From Neisseria zoodegmatis (lineage in GTDB: Bacteria; Pseudomonadota; Gammaproteobacteria; Burkholderiales; Neisseriaceae), in NCBI RefSeq assembly GCF_900187305.1, contig NZ_LT906434.1:1302001-1366000 (forward strand): a DNA stretch of 64,000 nt, written 5' to 3'. The position numbers and the translations under genes were made by a program. The notes beneath the pieces were generated by a model. The model was not told the DNA's origin. It saw only the letters and a program-made list of their open reading frames with translations, and did no database searches. Shown here one piece after another: positions 1-8,334 of this stretch. Position 1 is the stretch's first letter; every line of letters starts with the position of its first letter.

Positions 1-1
1 C

Positions 2-670
2 TTGGAAGCTTGGCAGCAATGGGCAGCGGATGCCGGTTTTGCCGATACCCGGCCTGATTACAAACCTGCTTTGTCTTTTTTGCCTGCCATGCAGCGGCGG
101 CGCTTAAGCTCCGCGGCACGGCTGGTGTGCGATGCCGCATGGGATTTGGCCGAACGCTATCCCGACAGCCCGCTGGTATTCGCTTCGCACGACGGCGAAT
201 TAAACCGCAGCTTCGAGCTGTGGCTGGAATTGATGAAAACAGATACCGTTTCGCCCACATCGTTTGGTTTGTCAGTGCACAATGCCCAAATAGGCCAATG
301 GTCTATGTTGCGCAAAGATATGGGCGAAAGTACCGCATTGGCGGTTGGCCGCGACGGTTTGGAAACCGCTTTGACCGAGGCTTACGCCATCATGCAGGAG
401 GGCGCGGAGCAAGTATTGGTGGTAATCGCCGACGACCCCATGCTTCAAGAATACGCCGTCGCTGCCGGGCGTGCGCCTATGACTTATGCGCTGGCGATGG
501 TGCTGAAACCCGGCGAACAATATACCTTGTCGATGTGTTCCGCAAACCAAGATGCAGAAGAGCAGGCGCCTTATTGGGGAGCTTTGGATTGGATACGCTT
601 CATGCTTTCCGACCAACCCGAATACACCCGAAATTACCGCCATTACCGCTGGCTGTGGCAGAAAAGCTGA
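2..670 (+). CDS. Beta-ketoacyl synthase chain length factor, 5'-truncated by window edge
   Basis: The visible 222 residues match the beta-ketoacyl synthase-like chain length factor of aryl-polyene clusters (the ApeC position). Such a subunit would pair with a catalytic ketosynthase and set polyene length. No ketosynthase Cys motif is visible in this piece. The reading frame is open to the window edge, so the TTG at position 2 is probably not the start and the gene probably begins upstream. The stop TGA shares one base with the next ATG (TGATG), indicating translational coupling to the acyltransferase. Assignment rests on family resemblance plus the gene order that follows; the exact subfamily is inferred. 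Confidence 0.72.
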   Translation: MEAWQQWAADAGFADTRPDYKPALSFLPAMQRRRLSSAARLVCDAAWDLAERYPDSPLVFASHDGELNRSFELWLELMKTDTVSPTSFGLSVHNAQIGQWSMLRKDMGESTALAVGRDGLETALTEAYAIMQEGAEQVLVVIADDPMLQEYAVAAGRAPMTYALAMVLKPGEQYTLSMCSANQDAEEQAPYWGALDWIRFMLSDQPEYTRNYRHYRWLWQKS

Positions 671-1428
671 TGAAGATGTTGAACCGTTGCCGCCGTTTTC
701 TTGCCACTTTATTCGGATTCGTCTTATTCGGTGTGGTGGGCGTATTGTTGAAAATCGTTCTTTTGCCTTACACCCTGAAAAGCACCAAAGGCGATATTCC
801 CCGCCAAATAGCCGCGCGCAGACTGATCGGCAGAGTGTGGAAATGGTTTGTCGGCTATCTTGAGTGGTCGGGCGTATTGCGCGTGACATTCAACGGCGTG
901 GAAAAACTCGGCCGCCCGGGGCAATTGGTGCTGGCCAACCATCCGTCGCTGCTGGATGTGGTGTTGCTGGTCAGCCATGTGCCGGACGTGAATTGCATCG
1001 TTAAAAAAGATTTGCTGAATAATCCTTCTATGAAAAGCCAGATTCTCGCCACAGGTTATATCCCCAACGACGAATCGCTGGAAATGATGGAAGAAGTGGA
1101 TGCCGTGTTTAAAAGCGGGCAGAGTATGCTGATTTTCCCCGAAGGCACGCGCACAGGGTGGGATGGCGAAATCAAACTCCACCGCGGCGCCGTATCCATC
1201 GGCTTGCGCAGCGCGGAAGTGATTACGCCTGTAAGCATCAAAATGAACCCGCCCAATTTTAAAAAAGGCCAGCCATGGTATAAAATCCCACCCCGTACCA
1301 TCCATTACGAAATTACGGTCGGCGACGACATCCATCCGCAAGATTGGCTGGCCGAAAAACCCCTACCCATCGCCGCACGGCGTTTAAACACTTATTTGCA
1401 AGAGTATTTCACACGGGAAACAACATGA
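670..1428 (+). CDS. 1-acyl-glycerol-3-phosphate acyltransferase family protein (APE cluster)
   Basis: A 252-residue PlsC-type acyltransferase. An N-terminal hydrophobic stretch (about residues 10-35) anchors it to the inner membrane. The catalytic NHPSLLD motif (NHx4D) and the acceptor-binding motif FPEGTRT are both present. In aryl-polyene clusters this protein (ApeD position) is thought to move the ACP-bound chain to a lipid carrier. The ATG at 670 is chosen because it overlaps the upstream stop and precedes the hydrophobic segment; the open frame extends upstream but only as a shadow of the previous gene. The 3' end overlaps the ACP start by four bases (ATGA). Confidence 0.87.
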   Translation: MKMLNRCRRFLATLFGFVLFGVVGVLLKIVLLPYTLKSTKGDIPRQIAARRLIGRVWKWFVGYLEWSGVLRVTFNGVEKLGRPGQLVLANHPSLLDVVLLVSHVPDVNCIVKKDLLNNPSMKSQILATGYIPNDESLEMMEEVDAVFKSGQSMLIFPEGTRTGWDGEIKLHRGAVSIGLRSAEVITPVSIKMNPPNFKKGQPWYKIPPRTIHYEITVGDDIHPQDWLAEKPLPIAARRLNTYLQEYFTRETT

Positions 1429-1682
1429 ATTTAGAAACACAAATCAAACAAATGATTATCGACAGCTTGGGTCTGGAAGACATGACTGCCGACGACATCG
1501 AAACCGACACCCCCCTGTTTGGCGACGACGGCTTGGGCTTGGATTCGGTCGATGCGCTGGAGCTGGGTTTGGCCGTACAAAAAACCTTTGGCTTCCAACT
1601 CGACGGCGAAAAAGACAACTTGCGCGACCACTTTGCCAGCGTAGCCACATTGGCCGATTTTATCCGCAGCCGCCAAGCCTAA
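1425..1682 (+). CDS. Acyl carrier protein, first of a tandem pair
   Basis: An 85-residue acidic acyl carrier protein. Ser41 in the context GLDSVDAL is the expected 4'-phosphopantetheine attachment site. It resembles the ApeE-type ACP that carries starter or growing polyene chains. The ATG at 1425 overlaps the acyltransferase stop in an ATGA junction; a longer frame upstream lies inside the previous gene and is rejected. It is followed after 7 bases by a second ACP, the usual two-ACP arrangement of aryl-polyene clusters. Confidence 0.88.
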   Translation: MNLETQIKQMIIDSLGLEDMTADDIETDTPLFGDDGLGLDSVDALELGLAVQKTFGFQLDGEKDNLRDHFASVATLADFIRSRQA

Positions 1683-1689
1683 GGAGCGA

Positions 1690-1938
1690 ATGATGACCGA
1701 ACAAGAAATCCGCCGGATTCTGACCGATGCTTTGGTGAATCTGTTTGAAATCGAACCCGAGCGCATCAAGCCCGAAACCAATCTTTATGAAGATTTGGAA
1801 ATCGACAGTATCGACGCCATCGACTTGATCGACCACATTAAACGCGAAACCGGCCGTAAGCTCAAAGCCGAAGATTTCCGCAACGTGCGCACCGTCGATG
1901 ATGTGGTGCAGGCCGTATCAAAGATTGAGGCCGAATAA
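1690..1938 (+). CDS. Acyl carrier protein, second of a tandem pair
   Basis: An 82-residue acyl carrier protein with the phosphopantetheine Ser at residue 40 (EIDSIDAIDL). It corresponds to the ApeF-type ACP of aryl-polyene loci. An AAGGAG ribosome binding site lies at 1681-1686, immediately before the start; two adjacent Met codons (1690, 1693) are possible. It ends the first transcriptional block, being followed by a GC-rich hairpin and a DUS inverted pair. Confidence 0.87.
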   Translation: MMTEQEIRRILTDALVNLFEIEPERIKPETNLYEDLEIDSIDAIDLIDHIKRETGRKLKAEDFRNVRTVDDVVQAVSKIEAE

Positions 1939-1965
1939 GCCGCATTTGATATTTAAAAGCCGAAG

Positions 1966-1990
1966 GGCGGGCATCCTTGCCCGCCGTTTT
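1966..1990 (+). terminator. Rho-independent terminator after the ACP pair
   Basis: An 8-bp perfect stem (GGCGGGCA / TGCCCGCC) with a TCCT loop is followed by GTTTT. It lies 28 bases after the second ACP stop. Confidence 0.75.
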
Positions 1991-2006
1991 GCTATGTTCG
2001 GATTGG

Positions 2007-2044
2007 TTTTCAGACGGCCTCTTTCCTTTAAGGCCGTCTGAAAA
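2007..2044 (+). terminator. DUS inverted pair (terminator-like hairpin)
   Basis: Two AG-DUS copies face each other with 14-bp perfect arms and a 10-base loop. Inverted DUS pairs are a known terminator form in Neisseria. Together with the hairpin at 1966 it separates the first block from the next gene. Confidence 0.75.
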
Positions 2045-2113
2045 CTTGTTTTGCCTATTCGGAAAACAATCGAAAAGCCCTTACCGTCCAACAACATTCA
2101 TTCCGAAGCTACT

Positions 2114-2653
2114 ATGAAAATCATCGGCCAAGTCTTGCTCGCCATAGTCAGTATCGCTTATCCGTTACTGTGGTATTACGGCCGCGAACACGGTGCGTTT
2201 GTCTGGCTTGCCGCGGCCATGTGCACCTTGTGGCTGATACGCGCCGCGATGCAGAAAACCCGCGCCCAGCAAGCCGTTTCATTGCTGCTTGCCGCCTTTT
2301 TTGCCGTAGTGATTGTTTTCAGACGGCCTGATTCCATGTATTGGTATCCCGTCGCCGTCAGCCTGCTGATGCTTGCCGTGTTCGGTGCCAGCCTCTTTGC
2401 CAAACAAACCCTGATCGAACGCCTCGCCCGCCTGCAAAACCCCGACCTCCCGCCCGAAGGCGTGCGCTATACCCGCCGGGTAACACAAATCTGGTGCGGC
2501 TTTTTCATCTTCAACGCCGCCACCGCCGCGCTGTTGGCGCTTTCAGACAGGCATGATTGGTGGGCGCTTTATACGGGCGTTGTTTCGTATATATTGATGG
2601 GCGTGCTGTTTGCGGGGGAGTGGGTTTATCGGAAAGTGGTATTGAAGGTTTGA
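2114..2653 (+). CDS. COG4648-like multi-spanning membrane protein of the APE cluster
   Basis: A 179-residue membrane protein with about five to six hydrophobic segments and conserved aromatic residues. Proteins of this type sit directly after the two ACPs in aryl-polyene clusters (ApeG position); their function is unknown. The ATG at 2114 begins the first membrane helix, so it is preferred over an earlier in-frame Met at 2051 that reads through the DUS region. A DUS lies inside the coding sequence near 2304 and is read as Arg-Arg-Pro. Confidence 0.72.
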   Translation: MKIIGQVLLAIVSIAYPLLWYYGREHGAFVWLAAAMCTLWLIRAAMQKTRAQQAVSLLLAAFFAVVIVFRRPDSMYWYPVAVSLLMLAVFGASLFAKQTLIERLARLQNPDLPPEGVRYTRRVTQIWCGFFIFNAATAALLALSDRHDWWALYTGVVSYILMGVLFAGEWVYRKVVLKV

Positions 2654-2769
2654 GGCCGTCTGAACATTTAATGGCGGAACGGATGTGTGAAACCGATATT
2701 TTGACTATCTCAGAAGCAGGCTAGTCTTTCAGACGGCCTCTTGAGGCAAAAGCAGATAGGGAAAAGATA

Positions 2770-2816
2770 AGCGATAAAATAAGCGATATAGCGAGCGATA
2801 AAATAAGCGGTATAAT
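2770..2816 (+). promoter_or_regulatory. Direct-repeat operator and promoter of the fic gene
   Basis: The 16-base unit AGCGATAAAATAAGCG occurs perfectly at 2770-2785 and 2794-2809, offset 24 bases (about two helical turns); the similarity continues as RTATA. The second unit runs directly into TATAAT (2811-2816), a consensus -10. A protein binding both repeats would cover the promoter. The Fic protein 45 bases downstream has a C-terminal winged-helix region, so autoregulation is a reasonable inference but not shown. Confidence 0.6.
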
Positions 2817-2860
2817 TCAACGTCTCAATTGATGCCGCCTGAACATCAGGAAATACCGCC

Positions 2861-3865
2861 ATGAAGCCGCCTTTCAGCATTACCAATCATATTCTCAACT
2901 TGATTGTAGAAATTTCACACATCATCGGCCGCCTGCAATTCCAATACGAGCGCAATCTGCATTTACGCAAAGAAAACCGCATCCGCTCGATTCAGTCGTC
3001 TTTAGCTATTGAAAACAACTCGTTAACCATAGAGCAAGTAACCGACATCATCAACGGCAAGCGGGTATTGGGTAATCCGAAAGAAATTCAAGAAGTAAAA
3101 AATGCCTATGATGCGCATGAGGAGATTTTGAATTTCAACCCATACAGCATCGGCGACTTTCTCAAAGCACACGGTTTGTTGACCGAAGGCATCGTCCGCC
3201 AAGCCGGTGGTTTCCGCCATAAAGATGTCGGTATTTTTGCCGCCGACGGTACATTGCTGCACATGGGCGCACGACCACAGTTTGTGCCCGATTTGATGGA
3301 AAAAATGTTTGCATGGGCAGAAGCCGACGATACGCCGATGTTGGTAAAAAGCGCCGTAGTGCATTACGAAATCGAAATGATTCATCCGTTTGAAGACGGC
3401 AACGGCCGCATAGGCAGGTTGTGGCAAAGCGTAATGTTGAGCCGCTGGAACCCTTTGTTTGCGTGGATACCCGTAGAAACGATGGTGTACAGCAATCAGC
3501 AGGGCTATTACCGTGTCTTGGCCGAGGCTGACAAAGCCAACGATTCAACCGTATTTGTTGAGTTTATGCTCGATATGGTGCTTCAAACCTTGAAAGCGTA
3601 CACATTCGATGCAACAAGTGATGTTGCAGACGCCAAAATCAGCGAAAAAGCCTGCCAAGCGTATTTGCCGATACGCCGCTACCTTGAAGAAAACACCGAA
3701 ATTTCCAACAGTCGGGCGCAGCAATTGACCGGAAAATCAGCGGCGACTGTTAGAAAATATCTGGCGGAGTTGACCGAAGCCGGGTTGCTGGAAGCGGTGG
3801 GAACGGGCAAAGGTAGGGTTTACCGTTTGGCGCAGCCTTTGACATCGAAACCGCTTGATAACTGA
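2861..3865 (+). CDS. Fic family protein AMP-transferase with C-terminal winged helix
   Basis: A 334-residue Fic protein. The catalytic motif HPFEDGNGRIGR (about residues 174-185) is intact. Near the N terminus, SLAIENN (about 46-52) fits the inhibitory helix motif (S/T)xxxE(G/N)N, making this a class II, self-inhibited Fic enzyme that should transfer AMP from ATP to a target hydroxyl once relieved. The last 80 residues look like a winged helix-turn-helix. It interrupts an otherwise collinear aryl-polyene gene order, has its own repeat-flanked promoter, and has no toxin or antitoxin partner beside it. The target protein is unknown. Confidence 0.9.
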   Translation: MKPPFSITNHILNLIVEISHIIGRLQFQYERNLHLRKENRIRSIQSSLAIENNSLTIEQVTDIINGKRVLGNPKEIQEVKNAYDAHEEILNFNPYSIGDFLKAHGLLTEGIVRQAGGFRHKDVGIFAADGTLLHMGARPQFVPDLMEKMFAWAEADDTPMLVKSAVVHYEIEMIHPFEDGNGRIGRLWQSVMLSRWNPLFAWIPVETMVYSNQQGYYRVLAEADKANDSTVFVEFMLDMVLQTLKAYTFDATSDVADAKISEKACQAYLPIRRYLEENTEISNSRAQQLTGKSAATVRKYLAELTEAGLLEAVGTGKGRVYRLAQPLTSKPLDN

Positions 3866-3929
3866 TTTAATGTAGTTTGAGTTATCGAATCTGCCGTCCG
3901 ATCATGAATAAAAAACAGTGATTTAAATA

Positions 3930-5645
3930 ATGAATACACTCACTAACATATTGCTTCAAAAAACATTTTCTAATAATTTGATTGCCACCAGCCCCGATTG
4001 GACACGCGCCGATTTCAACCGCGCCGTTATCCACCTTTCAGGCCGTCTGAAAACGCAAAACGTGCAAACCGCCGCTTTGTGGTTTGAAGATGCCGCGTTT
4101 TTTGCCTGCGCGGTGCTGGCGGCGTGGCATGCGGGGGCGAAGGTGTTGTTGCCGCCGAATTTGGCGCAGGATAATGTGGATTGGGGCAACACGGCTGATG
4201 TGTGGTTGACGGATGCGCCGCATGAAAAAGCGTTTTCAGACGGCCTTAATGCCGATAACATTTACAACATTCCCGCGGTGTTAAGCGGGATGCCGTCTGA
4301 AATAGTGATGCCGGATAATCTGCTGATTCCTGCGGATGCCGAGGCCTGTCTGAAAACGTCCGGCTCGACCGGCGGCGCGCAGGTGGTGGTAAAAACGGCG
4401 GGGCAGATGGAGGCGGAGGCTTTGGCGTTGGCGGGGGTTGTACCGTTTCAACAAGAGGGCTTAACCGTAGTCGGCAGCGTCAGCCCGCAACATATGTATG
4501 GTTTTACTTTCCGCTTCGCGCTCGCGCTTACGATGGGTTGGACGATAGACCGCCTGCAAAATGTGTATCCCGAAACCCTGCTGGCCGCTACGGCTGCGCA
4601 CGTGCAATCGGTGTGGATTGCCAGCCCGGCGGTGTTGAACCGCTTGGGCGAAGCGCGCAACTGGCAGGCGGTGGGCGGCAAAGTGGCGGGGATTGTGTCG
4701 GCAGGCGGCGCATTGCCCGAAGCGACCGCCGATTTGCTCGAAAAACATGCCGTGCGGCCTTTTGAGATTTACGGCAGCACCGAAACCGGCGTGATTGCGT
4801 CGCGCTGCCACCGCCGCGAGTGGGAGCCTTTTGCCGCTGTGGAAATCGGGCAGGACGAAGACGGCGCGTTGTGGGCGCAATCGCCGTGGACAAACGGTCG
4901 TTTCCAAACCGCCGATATGGTGGAAATGCAGCCCGAAGGCTTTTTACTGCTTGGCCGGAAAGACCGGATTATCAAATTTGAGGACAAACGCGTGTCACTA
5001 AACCAAATCGAACACGATCTGCTGGCGCATGAATGGATTGCCGATGCCTATTGCGCCCAGCACCCGCAGCACAAACGCCCCGCCGTGTGGGCGGCGTTGA
5101 ATTCAGACGGTATCCAAGCCTTGCAGGAACGGGGCAGGGCAGCTGTGGCGGAAGCGTTGAAAAAACACCTTGCGGCGACGCAAGACACAGTGGCCTTGCC
5201 GCGCTACTGGCGTTTCACCGATGCTTTGCCGCGCAATGCCCAATCCAAAATCACCGCCGCCGATTTTCAGACGGCCTTTACCGAAGCACAAACCGCTCCG
5301 CAATGGCAGCCATGCCTGTCTGAAAATGCAGAAACCTACCGCTTTCAAGGCCGGGTGCCGTTGGACTTGGTGTATTTCGGCGGACACTTTGCCCATTTCC
5401 CGCTGGTGCCCGGCGTGATCGAGCTGCAATGGGTGCGCGATTTGGCCGAACGGTTCGACTGGGGTCGGCAAAGCGTCGTGCGCGTGGAGAACCTGAAATA
5501 CCAGCAATTCCTGCGCCCGCATCATGAAGTGTTTGCAGAGTTGAAATACGATGCGGATAAAAACAAACTGACGTTTAAGCTGGAAAACCATGAAGCGGTG
5601 TGCGCTTCGGGGCGGATTGTGTTTGGGGCGTTTGAGGCCGTCTGA
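3930..5645 (+). CDS. AMP-dependent acyl synthetase fused to a FabZ/ApeI-like dehydratase
   Basis: A 571-residue two-domain protein. The N-terminal adenylating enzyme has the ATP-binding loop KTSGSTGG (about 142-149) and YGSTETG (about 280). The C-terminal 115 residues carry the hotdog-fold dehydratase signature GGHFAHFPLVPGV (about 484-496). In many aryl-polyene clusters the acyl/coumaroyl ligase (ApeH) and the dehydratase (ApeI) are separate genes; here they are joined. The enzyme would activate an aryl acid or acyl starter and dehydrate 3-hydroxyacyl-ACP intermediates. The gene ends in a DUS: the stop TGA is part of GCCGTCTGAA. Confidence 0.85.
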   Translation: MNTLTNILLQKTFSNNLIATSPDWTRADFNRAVIHLSGRLKTQNVQTAALWFEDAAFFACAVLAAWHAGAKVLLPPNLAQDNVDWGNTADVWLTDAPHEKAFSDGLNADNIYNIPAVLSGMPSEIVMPDNLLIPADAEACLKTSGSTGGAQVVVKTAGQMEAEALALAGVVPFQQEGLTVVGSVSPQHMYGFTFRFALALTMGWTIDRLQNVYPETLLAATAAHVQSVWIASPAVLNRLGEARNWQAVGGKVAGIVSAGGALPEATADLLEKHAVRPFEIYGSTETGVIASRCHRREWEPFAAVEIGQDEDGALWAQSPWTNGRFQTADMVEMQPEGFLLLGRKDRIIKFEDKRVSLNQIEHDLLAHEWIADAYCAQHPQHKRPAVWAALNSDGIQALQERGRAAVAEALKKHLAATQDTVALPRYWRFTDALPRNAQSKITAADFQTAFTEAQTAPQWQPCLSENAETYRFQGRVPLDLVYFGGHFAHFPLVPGVIELQWVRDLAERFDWGRQSVVRVENLKYQQFLRPHHEVFAELKYDADKNKLTFKLENHEAVCASGRIVFGAFEAV

Positions 5646-5676
5646 AAAAATGCTTTGCCGACTACGCCGGGCTATT

Positions 5677-5816
5677 TGTAGGGGCGGATTACATATCCGC
5701 CCGCTATGTGAATTTCAACAATAGGCATTGAGATTCAACAGCGGCTTCACGTGTAGTTGGATAAATAACATTCCAGTCTTGCCAAGTATAGGGCGGATAT
5801 GTAATCCGCCCCTACA
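5677..5816. repeat. 140-bp element with 26-bp perfect terminal inverted repeats
   Basis: The arm at 5677-5702 (beginning TGTAGGGGCGGATTAC) is the exact reverse complement of 5791-5816. The 88-base middle has no open frame. Each arm itself contains the near-palindrome GGGCGGAT..ATCCGCCC. A degraded relative is found at 39163-39320. It resembles a small non-autonomous (MITE/REP-like) repeat. Confidence 0.75.
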
Positions 5817-5893
5817 TCTCAATATTGGAGTTGTTATTATATTGTTTTATATAAATAATTTAGCATTAATAAAATACATGAAAGGGTTGGCGT

Positions 5894-6196
5894 ATGCGTA
5901 AATTCATTCTTTTACTGGCTGTGATTAGCGGTTTATGGCAGTTGTGGGGAAAGGATGCCTACAACCAATGGCAAAACAAACCGGAAGTATTGTCGAACAT
6001 TACTAAACAGCTGCCTTTAAAATCGCCACCCAAGCAAGCCGATAAAGAAAAAAGCAGATTTACTTGCGACGGCAGAACGCATTGTTCGCAAATGACTTCC
6101 TGCGAAGAGGCCAAGTTTTTCTTACAGAATTGCCCCAACACCAAGATGGACGGAAACCACGACGGCGTGCCGTGCGAGCGTCAGTGGTGCCGTTAA
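5894..6196 (+). CDS. Secreted or anchored excalibur-domain protein
   Basis: A 100-residue protein. It starts with a hydrophobic signal or anchor segment (residues 3-20), then a basic linker, then a C-terminal excalibur calcium-binding domain (about 60-100) with Cys residues and the signature DGNHDGVPCERQWC. Such domains bind calcium extracytoplasmically, often beside nuclease domains; no nuclease domain is present here. It sits between the ligase and glycosyltransferase of the aryl-polyene cluster, preceded by the 140-bp repeat, and is probably an insertion unrelated to the pathway. Confidence 0.78.
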   Translation: MRKFILLLAVISGLWQLWGKDAYNQWQNKPEVLSNITKQLPLKSPPKQADKEKSRFTCDGRTHCSQMTSCEEAKFFLQNCPNTKMDGNHDGVPCERQWCR

Positions 6197-6226
6197 GTTT
6201 TATTTCATATTGCCTGAATGTTATCC

Positions 6227-6943
6227 ATGAAAACCCTAGCCCTAATCCCCCACTACAATCACCCGACCACCATCACCCAAGTTGCCCAAGCCATGCGCGG
6301 GTTTGGTTTGGATGTGCTGATTGTGGACGACGGTTCGCGGGCGGACTGCAAACCGGTATTGGACGCTTTGGCGGAGCAGGACGGCATTCACGTTGTGTAC
6401 CGCTCGGTCAACGGCGGCAAAGGCGCGGCGGTAAAAGCGGGGTTGAAATACGCCGAAGGGCAGGACTATACCCATGTTTTGCAGGTGGATGCCGATGCTC
6501 AGCACCATTTGGCTGACACGGAAAAGTTGCTGGCCGCTGCGGCGCAACATCCCGAAGCAGTTATATGCGGCTGGCCGCAATACGGCAGCGATGCGCCGAA
6601 AGCGCGGCTCTACGGGCGTAAAATCACCGATTTTTGGAATATGGTGCATACGTTTTCCACCGATATAAAAGACGGTATGTGCGGTTTCCGCCTTTATCCG
6701 CTCGCGCCCGCGCTGGCCGTGGTGCGTGAAGAACGGGTGGGTGACCGTATGGATTTCGACACGGAAATCCTTATCCGCCTCTATTGGCGCGGCGTGAAAC
6801 CGGTGTGGATTAAAACGCCGGTGAAATACGAAGCCGGCGGCGTGTCGCATTTCCGCGCGTTTGACGATAATGTGCTGATCAGCAAAATGCACGCAAGATT
6901 GTTTTGCGGGATGGTGTGGCGGCGGTTGGGCGGGAAGCTGTGA
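6227..6943 (+). CDS. Family 2 glycosyltransferase (APE cluster)
   Basis: A GT-A fold glycosyltransferase of 238 residues beginning MKTLALIPHYNHP. The nucleotide-binding VDDGS, the GGKGAAV loop and the metal-binding DAD (in LQVDADAQ) are present. It corresponds to the glycosyltransferase half of the ApeJ-type protein; the acyltransferase half is the next gene. An alternative start three codons upstream (6218) is possible. Expected role: glycosylation of the polyene-lipid or its carrier. Confidence 0.83.
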   Translation: MKTLALIPHYNHPTTITQVAQAMRGFGLDVLIVDDGSRADCKPVLDALAEQDGIHVVYRSVNGGKGAAVKAGLKYAEGQDYTHVLQVDADAQHHLADTEKLLAAAAQHPEAVICGWPQYGSDAPKARLYGRKITDFWNMVHTFSTDIKDGMCGFRLYPLAPALAVVREERVGDRMDFDTEILIRLYWRGVKPVWIKTPVKYEAGGVSHFRAFDDNVLISKMHARLFCGMVWRRLGGKL

Positions 6944-6959
6944 GAGGCCGTCTGAAAAT

Positions 6960-7904
6960 ATGAAAAAGGATACGAAAGCAAACGCGCATTGGGCCGCGCA
7001 AAACGAACGCGGCAACCGCCTGTTTTTGGGCATTACCACGCTGATGGTGAAATATCTGCCTGCGTTTCTGATGAATCCGTGTATCGGCTTTGTGGTGCTG
7101 TATTTCTATATCACGTCGCCCAAGCAGCGGCGCAATATCGCACGCTACCAACGGCGGCTTCAGACTGCCTTTCCCGATGTGCGCCTGCCGCAAAGTATGC
7201 CTGTGTTTCGGCAGTTTGTGGCGTTTGGCGAGGCGGTGTGCGACCGTTTTGCGGTGTGGCAGCGCAAAATCCGTTATGAAGATTTGGTGGTGGAAGACCC
7301 CGACGGTATTTCGGCTGTGGTGGACAAGCGCGGTGAGCGCGGGCAGATTTTTGTGTGTTCGCATTTCGGCAATGTAGAAGTGTGCCGCGCGTTGGTGTCG
7401 CATCACAAAGGTTTCCGCCTCAATGTGTTGGTGCACAGCCGCCATGCGCAGGCGTTTAATGAAGCGCTGACTAAGGCGGGTGCCGATGAAATCCAGCTGA
7501 TTCAGGTTACGGATTTGGATGCGGCGGTGATGATGGAGCTGCACAAGCGCATGGATGTGGGGGAATGGATTGCCATCGCCGCCGACCGCGTGCCCGTGCG
7601 CGGCGAAAAAACCGTAGCGGTGGATTTTTTAGGCGCGCAAGCCGATATGCCGCAAGGGGCATGGCTGCTGGCGGGTTTGTTGAAAACGCGTGTGAACACG
7701 CTTTTTTGTGTGAAGCAAAACGGGCGTTATCATTTGAAGTTGCGCCGTTTTGCGGACACGGCGGATTGGAAGCGCAGCGAACGCCATGCTGCGGTAGAGG
7801 CGGCGGCGCAGGGTTTTGCCGATGCTTTGGCGCAGGAATGTGCGCGCAATCCGCTGCAATGGTTTAATTTTTACGATTTTTGGAAAGACGAAACGCATGG
7901 CTAA
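6960..7904 (+). CDS. LpxL-like lipid acyltransferase (APE cluster)
   Basis: A 314-residue protein of the lipid A biosynthesis lauroyl/myristoyl acyltransferase family, with a membrane-associated N terminus (about 30-55) and the catalytic H(x)4E in SHFGNVEVCRA. It would acylate a glycolipid or carrier during assembly of the membrane-bound pigment. A DUS (from 6945) lies directly before the start, in the ribosome-binding region. Its 3' end overlaps the thioesterase start by 8 bases. Confidence 0.82.
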   Translation: MKKDTKANAHWAAQNERGNRLFLGITTLMVKYLPAFLMNPCIGFVVLYFYITSPKQRRNIARYQRRLQTAFPDVRLPQSMPVFRQFVAFGEAVCDRFAVWQRKIRYEDLVVEDPDGISAVVDKRGERGQIFVCSHFGNVEVCRALVSHHKGFRLNVLVHSRHAQAFNEALTKAGADEIQLIQVTDLDAAVMMELHKRMDVGEWIAIAADRVPVRGEKTVAVDFLGAQADMPQGAWLLAGLLKTRVNTLFCVKQNGRYHLKLRRFADTADWKRSERHAAVEAAAQGFADALAQECARNPLQWFNFYDFWKDETHG

Positions 7905-8334
7905 ACATGTTTATTGTCGCCACAGCACCGAAATGGAAGTGCCGTTTTTCGATGTCGATGCCATGCACATTGTGTGGCACGGGCATTATGTGAAATATCT
8001 CGAGGTGGCGCGTTGTGCGTTTCTCAGCGAAATCGGCTACGATTACAATGAAATGGCTCGGCAGGGTTTCAGCTGGCCGATTGTGCAGATGAACTTGAAA
8101 TATGTGAAGCCCGCCCGCTTCGGCCAAAAAATCCGCGTGGATTTGGCGGTGGTGGAAATCGAAAGCTGCCTGCGGATTGATTACACGATTGTCGATGCCG
8201 AGAGCGGTGTGAAACTCAACAAAGCGAGTACGACTCAGGCGGCGGTGTCGCTCGAGAGCGGCGAAATGCAGTTTGAAACGCCTGAAAGCTGGTTGCAGGC
8301 CGTTAAGCGGCATCCTACGTTTGAGGCCGTCTGA
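7897..8334 (+). CDS. 4-hydroxybenzoyl-CoA thioesterase-type hotdog protein (APE cluster)
   Basis: A 145-residue hotdog-fold thioesterase. The signature around DVDAMHIVWHGHYVKYLE contains the expected catalytic Asp (about residue 21). It fits the ApeK position and would release or proofread chains from ACP. The ATG at 7897 is chosen from the homologous N terminus; the open frame upstream is a shadow of the previous gene. The stop codon is again the TGA of a DUS (TTTGAGGCCGTCTGA). Confidence 0.86.
   Translation: MAKHVYCRHSTEMEVPFFDVDAMHIVWHGHYVKYLEVARCAFLSEIGYDYNEMARQGFSWPIVQMNLKYVKPARFGQKIRVDLAVVEIESCLRIDYTIVDAESGVKLNKASTTQAAVSLESGEMQFETPESWLQAVKRHPTFEAV

Noticed and set aside
127..669. Upstream extension of the acyltransferase frame to 127
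   Set aside because: It overlaps the chain length factor in another frame, is Arg-rich and lacks homology; the ATG at 670 gives a normal PlsC N terminus.
2008..2043. DUS inverted pairs as small RNA genes
   Set aside because: Their position just after stop codons and T-rich flanks fit the known terminator role.
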